Source: Hibiscus mutabilis
Lineage: Eukaryota; Streptophyta; Magnoliopsida; Malvales; Malvaceae
DNA: 64,000 bases
Assembly: GCA_019671005.1 (NCBI GenBank)
Contig: CM033723.1
Span: 16,941,254 to 17,005,253 of the forward strand
Reading direction: 5' to 3'
Positions 23,527 to 33,714 of this stretch are shown one piece after another (the first letter of the stretch is position 1; each line of letters begins with the position of its first letter). A program made the position numbers and the translations under genes. Under the pieces are notes generated by a model that did not search any database, was not told the DNA's origin, and saw only the letters and a program-made list of their open reading frames with translations.

Positions 23527-23768
23527 AAATATTATATATATATTATTTTTATCCCATAAAATAGAATGAACGAGGTTCAAGACTTTAATTATTAAATAGT
23601 TAGAATATTTATTTTTTGTATTTTTTACTATATAAAATCTTATGTAACGAGGCATGTTTAATGTGGGCTATTGGGTTAGGGTATAAGGTTTTGGGTATTG
23701 TGAGGGGTAATGTGGATTGATCTTAATTCGAGCATTTAATTTAAATCAGACAAAATTTAGTGTCTACA

Positions 23769-24505
23769 ATATTGTGTATTACACAGGCCTCAACAAATCT
23801 ATTCATCCGAATTGTAGCCGAATACAAATAAACGATTTTGATTATTGCTTTAATATTTTATTTATATTTCGAATATTGTTATATTTTTTTAATTTTTTAT
23901 TCTATTCAATATAATAATAATTTATTATATTTATTTTTTTACTAATTATTATTATTTTTGAATTATTAACGCTCCTTTTCTAGCAATTCCTAACTCGGTC
24001 CCTGGAAACGAGCCATAGTCTAGGCTAGGCATGCATTCGTCTCTGCATGACCATGACACAGACAATCAAAGCAGATGAGATTTTAAAATTAGGAACAGGT
24101 GGCGGGATGGTCTGCTCAACCATCTATGTTGAGGATGAGAACACAACACATGATGGTCAGCCTTCCTCGTATCTGGGTGGATTTCCAGTCTGCCACACAT
24201 GTGATGGGGCCCTATATGCTAAAACACTATCTACTCAAATACTCCTGAATTTGTTCTCACCACATCCTCATTCACTTTTTTTTTTTTTTTTGGGGGGGGG
24301 GGGGGGATAAATGGCCCCATTCAGTGTTAGTATGTTTGAGTAAACTATTTTTTTGTTGAAGAAATTCGATAAATGATTAACAGTGAGTCTTTTACTGCTT
24401 TGTGCTTTTTTTTACTGATTAAAAATGAAAAAAAATTAATCGAATAAGAATTGAATACACATTCAACTTTAGGATAAGTTGAAAATGAATGGAACACTAA
24501 AAATA
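23769..24505. other. Spacer with homopolymer tracts, nothing identified
   Basis: An 87-codon plus-strand open frame at 24047-24310 (TIKADEILKLGTGGGMV...) has no recognised similarity and runs into the T/G tract. It is not called as a gene. Confidence 0.4.
24276..24306. repeat. Adjacent T and G homopolymer tracts
   Basis: Sixteen T (24276-24291) directly followed by fifteen G (24292-24306). Confidence 0.95.
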
Positions 24506-24950
24506 GGTATAAAGTCAAAAATAACCCTAATATTTGACCTTTTAGTCACTTTAGTTTTTATTTTTTTTTAAATCAATCCTTAACGTTTTATTTTCGTTTA
24601 AAATTCACCATCGATAGATGAAAACCGTCAATCAACTAACGGTTAACACCCGTCACTGACGTGGCATGTTTGCATGGTAAGACTTGCTAGAAATAATTAA
24701 TTTTTTTAAAAGATATTATAATGCCACGTAAGCATCTCCATACATGTGGCATCGCCAAGTCAGTTAGTTCTGCCATGCAGACATGTCACATCAATGAAGG
24801 GTGTTAACTGTTAGTTGATTAACGGTTTTCATCTATCGAAGGTGAATTCTGAACGAAAATAAAACGTTAAGAGTTGATTTAAACCAAAATAAAATAAAAA
24901 CTAAAATAATCAAAGAGTCAAACATTATGGGCTATTTCTAATTTTACACC
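24506..24950. mobile_element. Foldback Mutator-type MITE with near-perfect 9-bp TSD
   Basis: The left arm begins GGTATAAAGTCAAAAATAAC and the right arm, inverted, begins GGTGTAAAATTAGAAATAGC. Pairing runs about 170 bp per arm, including TAACGTTTTATTTTCGTT and TCGATAGATGAAAACCGT in both. Flanking 9-mers CTAAAAATA and TTAAAAATA agree at 8 of 9. No coding capacity. Confidence 0.8.
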
Positions 24951-25231
24951 TTAAAAATATTGGAAATGAATATTGATACAAAGTTCTAAAGTTGAGGTTG
25001 TGTCGGCCAAAAAAACATCGGCCTCCGTTGCCATATTCAAAAGCAGCTCTCCGACACTGTATTTGCCTCAACTGGCCCAAAAAGTTGTTTATGTAAATAA
25101 ATAAATATAAATTAGATAATATTATATTATAATCAACTTATTAATTTAAATACTTCTACCTTAAGTTACTTGAGACAATCGTAGCCGTCGGAATAAGAAG
25201 ACAACTCACATGTTTGCTTTGCCTGCACGTG

Positions 25232-25245
25232 CCCCCCCCCCCCCC
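25232..25245. repeat. C homopolymer tract in the DUF3339 gene leader
   Basis: Fourteen consecutive C about 170 bp upstream of the start codon at 25413, in the presumptive promoter or 5' UTR. Confidence 0.9.
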
Positions 25246-25412
25246 TCCAACCCGATAAGAATCCAATATGGGTCCCCTCTAACCGATCCCCTGATCTCTC
25301 TCTCATCTCATCGCCCTTCATATTTTCATCTCTTTTTTTCAAAACTTTTCCCCATCTCTTTGAACTTTCCCTTTTCTAGCAGGAAAGAAGAAGAAGAAAA
25401 AGGGGAAAATCA

Positions 25413-25625
25413 ATGGCAGATTGGGGTCCAGTTTTAGTAGCGACAGTGCTGTTCGTGATGTTGAGTCCTGGTCTGCTGTTTCAGATACCTGTTAAGAACA
25501 AGGTCGTTGAGTTTGGGAACATGCAAACCACTGGAGCTTCCATCCTGGTTCATGCTATTATCTACTTTGCTCTCATTACCATTTTTTGCCTCGCCATTGG
25601 CGTTCATGTCTATGCTTCCCTATGA
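25413..25625 (+). CDS. DUF3339 family small membrane protein
   Basis: A single-exon, 70-residue protein: MADWGPVLVATVLFVMLSPG, then a middle LLFQIPVKNKVVEFGNMQTT, then a second hydrophobic helix (ILVHAIIYFALITIFCLAIG) ending HVYASL. The MADWGPV start, the LSPGLLFQ-P-G/K motif and two helices are the hallmarks of the plant DUF3339 family, whose members are about 70 aa. The biochemical role of the family is not known to me. The purine-rich leader before the ATG (AGAAGAAGAAGAAAAAGGGG) suits a plant 5' UTR. The frame is intact and it is the only clearly undamaged cellular gene in the window. No neighbour suggests function. Confidence 0.93.
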   Translation: MADWGPVLVATVLFVMLSPGLLFQIPVKNKVVEFGNMQTTGASILVHAIIYFALITIFCLAIGVHVYASL

Positions 25626-26019
25626 TCTTTACCTTTTTTTCTTTCTTAAATTTAGATTTTGTTTGATCTGTTATCATGGAAGCCGTGTTTTAATAGATTG
25701 GTTTAAAGATTAAATTGTGCATTTTGGTTGATCTGAGCTTGTAATTTATGAGATAGGATGAAGGTGAAAGCAAGCATATTTTCCTTTGTGATTTCCATTT
25801 TTGCCTAGTTTTGGAGGACTGTTTGGTGTGATGTGGGATTTGGTTTGGCTTTTACTGCGATAAAACTCTTAGCTCAAGGTGTAGATCCAATTCACATTAC
25901 CTAAAGTTACAAGCTACTAATTGTAGAATTTGGATACGTAGTTTGAACTTTAAAAATTAGAATAGAACAGAAATCTCCGGTCGGCTGGAGCAGCAGCCCT
26001 CACGGGCGATGGCAAATTA

Positions 26020-26670
26020 AGAGTACAAACTTTTTAACATTACCTATAATAATTTAAAAAAATATAATTTAAACGTAAACATATTTATTTTTAGTTAGTA
26101 CGATAAAATTGTAGTATTTTAATAGAATTGTATAAAAAGGGTATTTTAATAGAATGAATTCAAAAGTGGTATAACTAGATGAACAATGAAAACCATATTA
26201 TGCATTGGCAGTGAAATGCAGACTAACTAGGAAGTCGGAAAAATAAAAAATAAATGATGGGATCAAACCCACTTTAACGGAGTAAATTATCGTATAATCT
26301 ATCTTCTATGACACGGAGGATGGGGTAAAAGAAAACTTGAAAATATCAGTGCCGCCGTGTGTGGAAATCGAACCCACGACCACGTGGGTAAGCTAAGACG
26401 GCAACGTTATGAGCTCTCTAATCTACGGTTATTTGTCGCATAAAGTAGTTGTAAATTCACATAATTTCAAAGGAATGAATTATGTTTTGAATAGGTTTAA
26501 CTGTGGTTTTAGTCCTTTATTATGCTTAGATTTGATATTCGATCCTTTTACTTTGTTTTGATAGATTTTGGTCCTCTAGTTCATAGGTCCAAAATAATAA
26601 TATTTTTAAAATGATAAAGTGAATTCTTTTAACGGCTACTAGACCAACGGTCATAATTCTTGAAAATTCA
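26020..26670. repeat. Segmental duplication, copy A (contains a tRNA remnant)
   Basis: It shares ordered landmarks with 29670-30334: AATAGAATTGTATAAAAA, GAATTCAAA(A)GTGGTAT, CCATATTATGCATTGG, the tRNA-like block, TACTTTGTTTTGATAGATTT and ACTAGACC..CGGTCATAA. The copies differ by many substitutions and indels, so the duplication is old. Confidence 0.7.
26351..26402 (-). pseudogene. tRNA-Lys-like pseudogene, D-arm and anticodon lost
   Basis: The minus strand keeps the acceptor strands (GCCGTC... and ...CGGCGGC) and a normal T arm, GTGGGTTCGATTTCCAC. The D arm and anticodon loop are collapsed to a few bases (TTAGCTTACCCACGTGG). At 52 nt it is too short for a tRNA. It is the counterpart of the fuller copy at 30066-30142. 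Confidence 0.7.
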
Positions 26671-26696
26671 ATAAACCATATTCAATCATAACAAAG

Positions 26697-27085
26697 TGTA
26701 ATTATTTTATACACTAGCGGTAGAAACTAAAAGTTTTTACAAACGCCTTAGTTTTAGAGTTTATGGACTTAGTTTAGGGTATATAGTTTAGGGGTCTAGG
26801 TGTATGGGTTTTAAACTTAGGGATAGTGGTTGGAATTTATAGTTTAGGGTTATAATTTAGGGTTTATAGATGAAAACCTAAATCCTCACGATATTACCTT
26901 AAAAATTAAACCCTAACCTCTAAGCAATAAATTCTAACCCTAAATTCTAACTACTATCCCTAAATTTTAAATCCCTATACTTAAACCCCTAAACCTTACA
27001 CCCTAAACTAAGCCTTTAAACCCTAAAATTAAGGCGCTTGTGGAAACTTTTAGTTTCTACCGCTAGTATATAAGATAATAATCCC
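26697..27085. mobile_element. Foldback MITE with AAACCCTA-like interior (copy E)
   Basis: Best-preserved inverted repeats of the family: left ACTAGCGGTAGAAACTAAAA, right (inverted) ACTAGCGGTAGAAACTAAAA, identical over this block, then AGTTT..ACAA.CGCCTTA.TTTTAG in both. The interior turns from TTTAGGG-type to CCCTAAA-type phrases midway. Flanking 9-mers ATAACAAAG and ATAACCAAT agree at 7 of 9. Confidence 0.78.
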
Positions 27086-27228
27086 ATAACCAATAGGCAA
27101 ATATAGTGGTAAAAAAATCAATAATAATGCTTAAATTTTTAAAGTTCAGATCATCATTTTTTGTTTTTGCAATGTGGATACTCACTTTAATGCTGCTAAA
27201 TATAAATATTTGGACACACTAATAAAGT

Positions 27229-27965
27229 TAGGGGTGTGCATAATTAACCGTTAACCGTAAACGTTAACCGGTATAACTGTTATATTTTACAGGTTAATTA
27301 ATCGAACTGTTAAGGTTAAACGGTTCTGGTTAATCGAATCACTAAAAATGATAGTTAATGGTTACAGTTACGGTTATGAATTTTGGCAAATGGTTAACCT
27401 ATAGATTAACTGTTATTAAACTTTGATGAGTCATATTTCATTTTAGAGAAAGTCGGCGAAGACCTTGGGTGATTTGGTCATAGAGTTAACTTTTGTGGCT
27501 TGTGATACTAACTCATGAAAATTTCATTCACCTTATGTTTGTTTTATGTTAGTTAAAGTTTTTTCTTTAAAACTTTGACGGTGTATTATTATGTGTTGAA
27601 CCCTGTTAAAACTTAAAAATTTTTGAACTTAGTATGAAATTTAAATATTTTGTGTTGTGTTGAAATTTTGTAGTATGTATATACTTTTTTTAATTAAGTA
27701 TGAACTTAGCGTATAGAATCTCTATTTAATCATTTTTATGAACATTTTAATATAATATTCATAAAAAGTATAGTTTTATTATTCTCAAAAAAAGTGGTGA
27801 ACATGTGAAAAAATTATAATAAGTTACAGATTAACCTATAACCGAAACGTCGGTTAACTGTATCTTAACAATTAACCATTAATAGTTACCGATTTTTAAC
27901 GGTTAGGTTATGGTTAGTTAAATTCAATAACCGTTATAACGGTTAACTGACCATGAACACTCTTA
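27229..27965. mobile_element. hAT-like MITE, GGTTAAC-rich, 8-bp TSD
   Basis: The left end is TAGGGGTGTGCATAATTAAC and the right end, inverted, is TAAGAGTGTTCATGGTCAGT. Flanking 8-mers AATAAAGT (27221-27228) and AATGAAGT (27966-27973) agree at 7 of 8. Both ends are rich in AACCGTTAACC-type phrases. The 737-bp body has no transposase frame. Confidence 0.8.
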
Positions 27966-28509
27966 AATGAAGTTATAAAAATAAGCCATTAAATTATGTT
28001 GTATTAAAGTAGATGGATTAAATATCAAATTTAAACATGTAAGGCATGAAACCATAATTAGACCTTTTGTATATAATTTTTTTTTCTAAAAAATATATTT
28101 AATCGAAAATAAAAAAAATATTAAGCAGAAATATTTAGAATAGTAAAGAATCAGGGCCAAAACATGTTCGAAAGTGGCAGCAAAAGCTAAGCAACATATT
28201 AACAGGTTCTATTTTGCGGTTGGGAATTCCTTGATACTAGTACTTCTCAAACCCTTTCTTTGCCTTGTTCGTTAAAACCAACAATTCAAACTATCGGTTT
28301 CACTTCCCTTTATAATATATATTGATCGGATGTTGGAGACATTGAAAAAGATGATGACTTCTGATCATCTATTGACCGCAGGGGTGTTTATGGTTATCAA
28401 CAAAATACAATTGTTAATCATTGTAATTATGGCCAGAGTCAGAATTTTTTTAAGTAATATCATTTTTTTTTAAATGTATTTAAGAGAGGTCAATTATTTA
28501 TAAATGCAT

Positions 28510-28835
28510 GTACTGATGAGTTAATCGAACTGAACTTTTAGACGGAAGAGAAAGATGGTTGGGATGGTAGTAATGGAGTGATTGGGTCGTGAGTATGGTG
28601 GTCAGAGCGTGTTGTTAATGGTAGCCGTTAGGGGTCAGGACCCAAACACTCCATTACTACCATCTCAACCATCTCTCTCCTTTGTTTAAAGGCGCAATTC
28701 AGTTGACTCATTAACAATTGACAGTCACCGACAAAACGCTCCGACCATCATACTCATGACACCAAACACTTGATTACTACCATCTCAACCATCTCTCTTC
28801 TCCGTCTAAGGGGCAGTTTGATCGACTCATCAACA
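28510..28835. mobile_element. Foldback element, about 105-bp arms
   Basis: The left arm (28510-28620: TGATGAGTTAATCGAACTG, TTAGACGGAAGAGAAAGATGG, GGTAGTAATGGAGTG) pairs with the inverted right arm (28735-28835: TGATGAGTCGATCAAACTG, TTAGACGGAGAAGAGAGATGG, GGTAGTAATCAAGTG). The middle holds a third, partial right-arm copy. No duplication was identified. Family unknown. Confidence 0.6.
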
Positions 28836-29144
28836 ATGTGTCATTTATATATTTTTATATACAAATTATATAAAAAAAATTCAAAATTTTTTAAGTGTCA
28901 AATGACACACCACTCCATGTAGCTCTGCCTATGATTGTAATAGCTTGTAGGCTATTAAACAAGTAATGTTCTTAATGTAATTAGAACAAAAAATTATCTT
29001 TAGACATTATCATCTCAGTAAGAATGACTAGTCATTGCAGTATTTTGGTTAACAATGAACCCCTAATCGATAGCATCACTCCACATTCCAAGATTTGATT
29101 CTGTTCTCCAATCCTTCACTGAAAAGGTAATTTTTTTGTTGGGT

Positions 29145-29380
29145 GAGTCTTGAATGCGGCTAAAAAATGATAAATTTTAAAATTTGTCTAAAAACGTAAA
29201 TATTAGACTTTTTAATAACATTTTAAGTTTTTTTTCGTAATTTTTGACATGTTTTGAAACCTAAAAAACAAATTTTTAAAACTTGATTGTTTTTATAACA
29301 TTTTACTTGGACAAATTTAAAATTTGTCATCTTTTAATCTTAAATTAGGGTGCTGTATGTTAAGACTTTCTTTTTTGTTG
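29145..29380. repeat. Possible foldback sequence
   Basis: GATAAATTTTAAAATTTGTC on the left is mirrored by GACAAATTTAAAATTTGTC-type DNA on the right, with TTGTTGGGT near both edges. The ends are not clear and the DNA is AT-rich. Confidence 0.3.
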
Positions 29381-29469
29381 GGTCGTTTTCCAAAAAAAAG
29401 TTTCATGAAAAGAGAGTTCGTTTTAGTGATTTCTTTTGTTTCAATCTCTTGATCTTGGATCCAAGGTTT

Positions 29470-29640
29470 TGGGTTTTCTTATGCTTTTTTACCCATTTAT
29501 GAACCTGAACTTTGCTTTATAGTTGCTTCTTTTTGTGTGGACATGTTCACTTGAATTTGGGTCGTTTCCATTCCACTCAAATTTTAGAGGAAATTATAGC
29601 TTTATTTGTATCTTGAAGTAAAAGAAAGACTTTCGCTGAG
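29470..29640. repeat. Segment shared with 49758-49920
   Basis: Common phrases include TTTTCTTATGCTT, CTTTATAGTT, CTTTTTGTGTGGAC, TGTTCACTTGAAT and GAAATTATAGCTTTATTT in the same order. It is an old dispersed duplication of unknown content. Confidence 0.6.
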
Positions 29641-29669
29641 ATTTGAACACATAACTGAGAATCGTTGAA

Positions 29670-30334
29670 TATAAATATTTTATCATTATCCATAATAATC
29701 AATTAATCTATTTTTTAAAAATATAATCTATAAAAAATATTTATTTTTCAACTCACAAAGTAAATACAACAAAATTTTAGTATATTAATAGAATTGTATA
29801 AAAATTTAACTAACAAAGTAAGTACGTTAAAATTCTAGCATATAAATAAAATTGTATAGAAAAGTTATATTAATAAAATGAATTCAAAGTGGTATGACTA
29901 GATGTTAATGAGCAATGAAACCATATTATGCATTGGAGTGATAAGAAGGGAAAAATGAACAAGTAAGCGACCGAAAACTGCAAGTTCTACCGACAGAACT
30001 AGGACTAGAAAGTCTAGAACCAAACAGGACTCGCAAGGATCAACGAAAAATGTAGTCATCAACGACGCCGCCTGTGGGAATCGATCGAACCCACGACCAC
30101 GTGGTTAAAAGCCACGCGCTCTTGCAGCTGAGCTGTGACGGCTACGATATAAGGGGGTTAATCTTTATTTATTTATCTGCGTTTGTGGTCATTTTATTAT
30201 GCTTAGGTTTGATATTTGATCATTCTACTTTGTTTTGATAGATTTTGGCCCTCTAGTTAGTAAGTTCAAGTTAATAATATTGTTAACCTAAGAAAGTGAA
30301 TTATTTTACTGCTACTAGACCGCACGGTCATAAG
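29670..30334. repeat. Segmental duplication, copy B (contains a tRNA-like gene)
   Basis: Counterpart of 26020-26670. Its right end is interrupted at 30335 by the hAT-like element. The continuation (TGCTTAAATTTTTAAAG...CACTTTAATG) resumes at about 34300 and matches 27110-27190 beside copy A, which supports one larger original duplication. Confidence 0.7.
30066..30142 (-). tRNA. tRNA-Lys(UUU)-like gene, probably a pseudogene
   Basis: The minus strand folds into a cloverleaf: acceptor GCCGTCA with AGGCGGC (six of seven positions pairing, one as G-U), D arm AGCTCAGCTGCAAGAGC, anticodon arm GTGGCTTTTAACCAC with UUU at 30109-30107, and a T arm with GTGGG/CCCAC stem. The T loop is TTCGATCGATT rather than seven bases: a 4-base insertion that looks like a TCGA duplication. 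This breaks the conserved T-loop geometry, so it is likely inactive. No introns or encoded CCA are seen. It lies in duplication copy B. Confidence 0.65.
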
Positions 30335-30879
30335 TAGGGATGCCCAATTGGATGGGGCGGGTGTGAATGGTGCTTTATTTGCACCTATCCTCGTCAAAAA
30401 AATTTATCCTTATCCTCGTACCACGACTCGCTACGAATATAAAATCTAACATCATCTCTACCTATGACCTATAAATTAAAAACATCTCTGTCCCATTACC
30501 CAAATGAGTCCTGACACTCACATAATCCTCTCTTTACCCATCCAATGACTCACTTCATATAATATATTTATAAATATTAGTTAAATAAATATAAGTGTAA
30601 AGTTTATAAATGGTAATTGAACTTTGGTAAATTATTCAATTTGGTAACCAAACTTCTAATTGCTTCAATGTTACTATTAAACTTTTAGTTTTACTTCATG
30701 TTACCATTGACCTGTTAACAACAGTTTAAATATTTTGTATAATAACACATTTGGTCCTCCACATTTGCACATTCAAAAAATTTAGTCCTAATTCAAAAAA
30801 CAATAAATTTAACCCTCATTATTTAAACATTGTTTCAATTTGACGCTATTTTTTATTAAAAATAATTTAGCCCTAGAGC

Positions 30880-31735
30880 ATTTTTTATTATAATATTAGT
30901 ATTATGGTCTAATTTTTTAATACTTATTATTAGGGGGTTTACTCTTAAATTTTAATTTTCCAATATTTTTTATTAGGATCCAATTTTTTTCAACAATTGC
31001 TATTAGGGGCTCAATTTTTTAACACTGTTTATTATGATTCAATTTTTCTCAATATTTGTTATTAGGGGTCTACTCTTAAAATTTATTTTTTTCTAATATT
31101 TGTTATTAGGTGTCTAATTTTTTTAACTTTTGTTTATTATGAGCTCAGTTTTTATCAATACTTTTTATTAAGGGCTACTCTTAAAATTCATTTTTTTTCC
31201 AATATTTGTTATTAGGGTCCAATTTTTTCCCAATACTTACGTTAGACCTCTAACTTTTTTTCAATAATTGTTATTAGAGCCCTAATTTTTTTTAATACTT
31301 GTTATTAGTGTCTTGGGTTTTTCTCAATATTTGTTATTAGGGGTCTATTCTTAAAATTTATTTTCCTAATATTTGTTATTAGGGTTCAATTTTTCCCAGT
31401 ACTTGTTATTTGGGACTAATTTTTTTCTCATATAAGTTATTAGGTATATACTCTTAAAATTTAAAATTTTTTCAATACTTATTATTAGAGAGCTAATTTT
31501 TTCTAATACTTGTTATTAGAGGCTCATTTTTTTGTCGATATTTGTTATTAGGAACCTACTCTTAAAATTTAATTTTTTGATATTTGTTATTAGGAGTCTA
31601 GTTTTTTAGGGGCGTATTTTTTTAAAAAATATTTGTTATTAGAGTCCCATTTTTCTAATATTTGATATTAGGGATCCACTTTTAAATTCAATTTTCTAAA
31701 TACTTATTATTAGAGGTCTAATTTTTTATTCGCCC
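30880..31735. repeat. Degenerate short tandem array inside the Mutator-like element
   Basis: More than twenty variants of CAATATTTGTTATTAGGGG alternate with TCTAATTTTTT and CTACTCTTAAAATT phrases at roughly 30-45 bp spacing. Unit length is irregular. Confidence 0.75.
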
Positions 31736-31870
31736 TAGGGCCACTAAAATCTCAGAGATGGCTCTGTTTAGCCCTAATCTCAAAATCCTAAATTTGAAAC
31801 CCCAAACCCTTAAACCCTTAAACTCTTAAACCCAAACCCCTAAACATTTTCATATACTGGTTTTGAACAG

Positions 31871-32644
31871 CAGCCAAAGAAATTTTTGAATCCCAAAATA
31901 CTTCTGATAAAGCACTTGAGGTAGGTGTTTCTGCACTTTGTTTTTTTTTCTTCCTCGCTTAGCCCAAGTCATGGTTCATCTTCCTTAGTAAATAGATTCT
32001 TGCAAGGCTGGGTCTTGGTCCCTAGAACTTGTGAATTTCCCTTCCCCAGTTTTCCCTAGGCTTTGGCCTCTTCTGTGCCAAAAAGATTTTTTTCTTTTTG
32101 AATTTTTTTTACAAAACAAGTCATTACCCGACATTCATATACACATGTAGACATGACAACATTCATTTTATGCTAAAGTCTCACTTCTTTATTTAGGTGA
32201 ACCTTTTGAATTATCATTATATTCTTCTTGAATATGAATACACAAATTTGAATTTATTTTCTTGTTAACGAGAGCCTGCTGTGTGAATAATTACCAAAAA
32301 AGTGTATTTGATATTATATATACAGTTTATTGTCCTTGCTTTTGTTTGGAGATCACTGTATAATGCTGTCGTAGTATGACTTCCTCATGAATGTATGAAA
32401 ACAATTTTTATCATGAGAATAATATATTAGGGAAGGTTTGATGTAACTTTGCCTTCTATCAGGATGAAACTTTGGCATTTAACTATGGGGCAAATATTTG
32501 ACATCTTGACGTTTCTTCTCGTTTTCAGGTTATCCCACTGCAGCTTGTGACAATGCTTGTTTTGATGCAACCGATGTGTTGAACAAACTAAGGCAGAAGC
32601 AAGCACTTCTATCTGGTTTTATTCTTTTCAAAATTCTTTTCTAA
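31871..32644 (+). pseudogene. Possible captured gene fragment (two exons)
   Basis: Exon-like block 31871-31920 lies between TTTTGAACAG and a GTAGGT donor and reads AKEIFESQNTSDKALE. Block 32529-32644 follows GTTTTCAG and reads YPTAACDNACFDATDVLNKL then RQKQALLSG. The GC content and codon-like pattern differ from the AT-rich element around them. The two frames do not join in phase directly, so an exon may be missing or the fragment may be rearranged. The source gene is not recognised. Position between the terminal repeats of a Mutator-like element fits a Pack-MULE. Confidence 0.4.
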
Positions 32645-32932
32645 GACTTTAGGTTTAGGGTTTTTAGTTTCAAGTTAAGGGTTTATAATTTATGATTTAT
32701 GGTTTGGGGTTTGAGTTTAGGGTTAAATTATTTTAATAAAAATAGGGACAAATATAAATAATGTTTAAATAATCAGGGTTAAATTTATTATTATTATTGA
32801 ATTAGGACTAAATTATTTGAATGTACAAATATGGAGGATTAAATGTGCTATTATACAAAATATTTTAACTGACGTTAACGGGTCAACGGTAACATTGAAG
32901 CAATTAGAAGTTTGATTACCAAATTGAATAAT

Positions 32933-33165
32933 GAATTATATTTTGATACACAATCTGTGTAAAAATATTTTTTACAAAACCCTTTATATTTAAGCTATAA
33001 AATCTAAAACCTAAACCCCTAGCCCAAACACCCTAAACTCTAAAATATAACAATAAACTTTAAATTCTACACCCTAAACCTAAACCCCTAAATCCTAAAG
33101 CACAACCTAAACATATAAACCCTAAAATTGACAGGTACACAAGCATGTGTATCAAAGTATTTTCT
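32933..33165. mobile_element. Foldback MITE (copy F), perfect 9-bp TSD and visible empty site
   Basis: TTGAATAAT occurs on both sides (32924-32932 and 33166-33174). The other arm of the host Mutator-like element (about 30630-30645) has the same stretch uninterrupted, with the 9-mer once, so the insertion can be read directly. Ends: GAATTATATTTTGATACAC and, inverted, AGAAAATACTTTGATACAC. The interior is AAACCCTA-like. This copy anchors the family as 9-bp-TSD, Mutator-like. Confidence 0.85.
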
Positions 33166-33210
33166 TTGAATAATTTACCAAAGTTCAGTTACCATTTGTG
33201 AACTTTACCC

Positions 33211-33482
33211 TAAATATAAACCAAATTTATTATGAAAAAATATGCAATAAATGACATTTGGAGTTTCACCACATATGTGACAATATTCCAACTCACCTTA
33301 TAAAGAAGGCTTAACGTCAACAATAAAGAAGAAATCGAGAAACAATATTTATTGAACTTTTCATAAATATCTCATAACAAGTCGATATGAATTACCTTAA
33401 ATTTGATTATGATCCAAACTGATATTTCTAAAAATAATTATATATTTTTTATTTGATCAATCTCAAACCTTATTATATATAT
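33211..33482. other. Right-hand body of the hAT-like element
   Basis: AT-rich. ATTGAACTTTTCATAAATATC at about 33350 recurs at about 33927, flanking the two MITEs. No gene seen. Confidence 0.4.
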
Positions 33483-33704
33483 GGGATAAGATCCAGTTAC
33501 ACAGTGTAAAAGTTTTTTAACTTTTACACGTATTGTTGATCATTGGATGAGTGAAACGGATGGCTGAGATTAACAATGGGTTATGTGAAGATTATCACTT
33601 GAAAAAAAGTAAGGAGTTAATCTCAACCATCCATTTTCCCCATACAACGATCCAAAAAAGTGTAAAACTAAGAGCTTTACATTCAGTGTAAGTGGATCAT
33701 ATCC
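33483..33704. mobile_element. Foldback MITE, GGGATA ends (first of a pair)
   Basis: The left end GGGATAAGATCCAGTTACAC pairs with the inverted right end GGATATGATCCACTTACAC. It holds GTGAAACGGATGGCTGAG, shared with the next element. It lies in TA-repeat DNA, so duplications cannot be judged. Confidence 0.7.
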
Positions 33705-33714
33705 ATATATATAT

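Larger units (their letters stand above)
20960..23768 (-). mobile_element. 5' end of a Tat/Ogre-like gypsy element (LTR, PBS, leader)
   Basis: The LTR spans about 21676-23768 (2.1 kb). Its outer end reads TGTAGACACTAAATTTTG on the minus strand, a start I associate with Tat/Ogre LTRs. Just inside is TGGCGACTCTACT (minus strand, 21663-21675), a primer binding site of the tRNA-Arg type used by that group. A second GGAGTCGCCACC copy lies in the LTR at about 21812. To the left is an untranslated leader without recognisable gag; the left limit is uncertain. No 3' LTR is present, so the element is truncated. It lies in what should be intron 1 of the acyltransferase gene. Confidence 0.7.
30595..33210. 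mobile_element. Mutator-like non-autonomous element (2.6 kb), 9-bp TSD
   Basis: Flanking 9-mers are identical: TAAATATAA at 30586-30594 and 33211-33219. The left terminal repeat begins GTGTAAAGTTTATAAATGG and the right one, inverted, GGGTAAAGTTCACAAATGG. Pairing continues for about 250 bp (for example TCTAATTGCTTCAATGTTAC in both). The right repeat is split by a foldback MITE (32933-33165). The interior has a degenerate tandem array (30880-31735) and AAACCCTA-type blocks around an exon-like segment (31871-32644). No MURA-type transposase was seen, so it is non-autonomous. Confidence 0.8.

Noticed and set aside
24047..24310. 87-codon frame with CHTC-like cysteines
   Set aside because: I considered whether it was the missing zinc-finger part of the acyltransferase. 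The motif does not match the DHHC domain, and the frame runs into a homopolymer tract.
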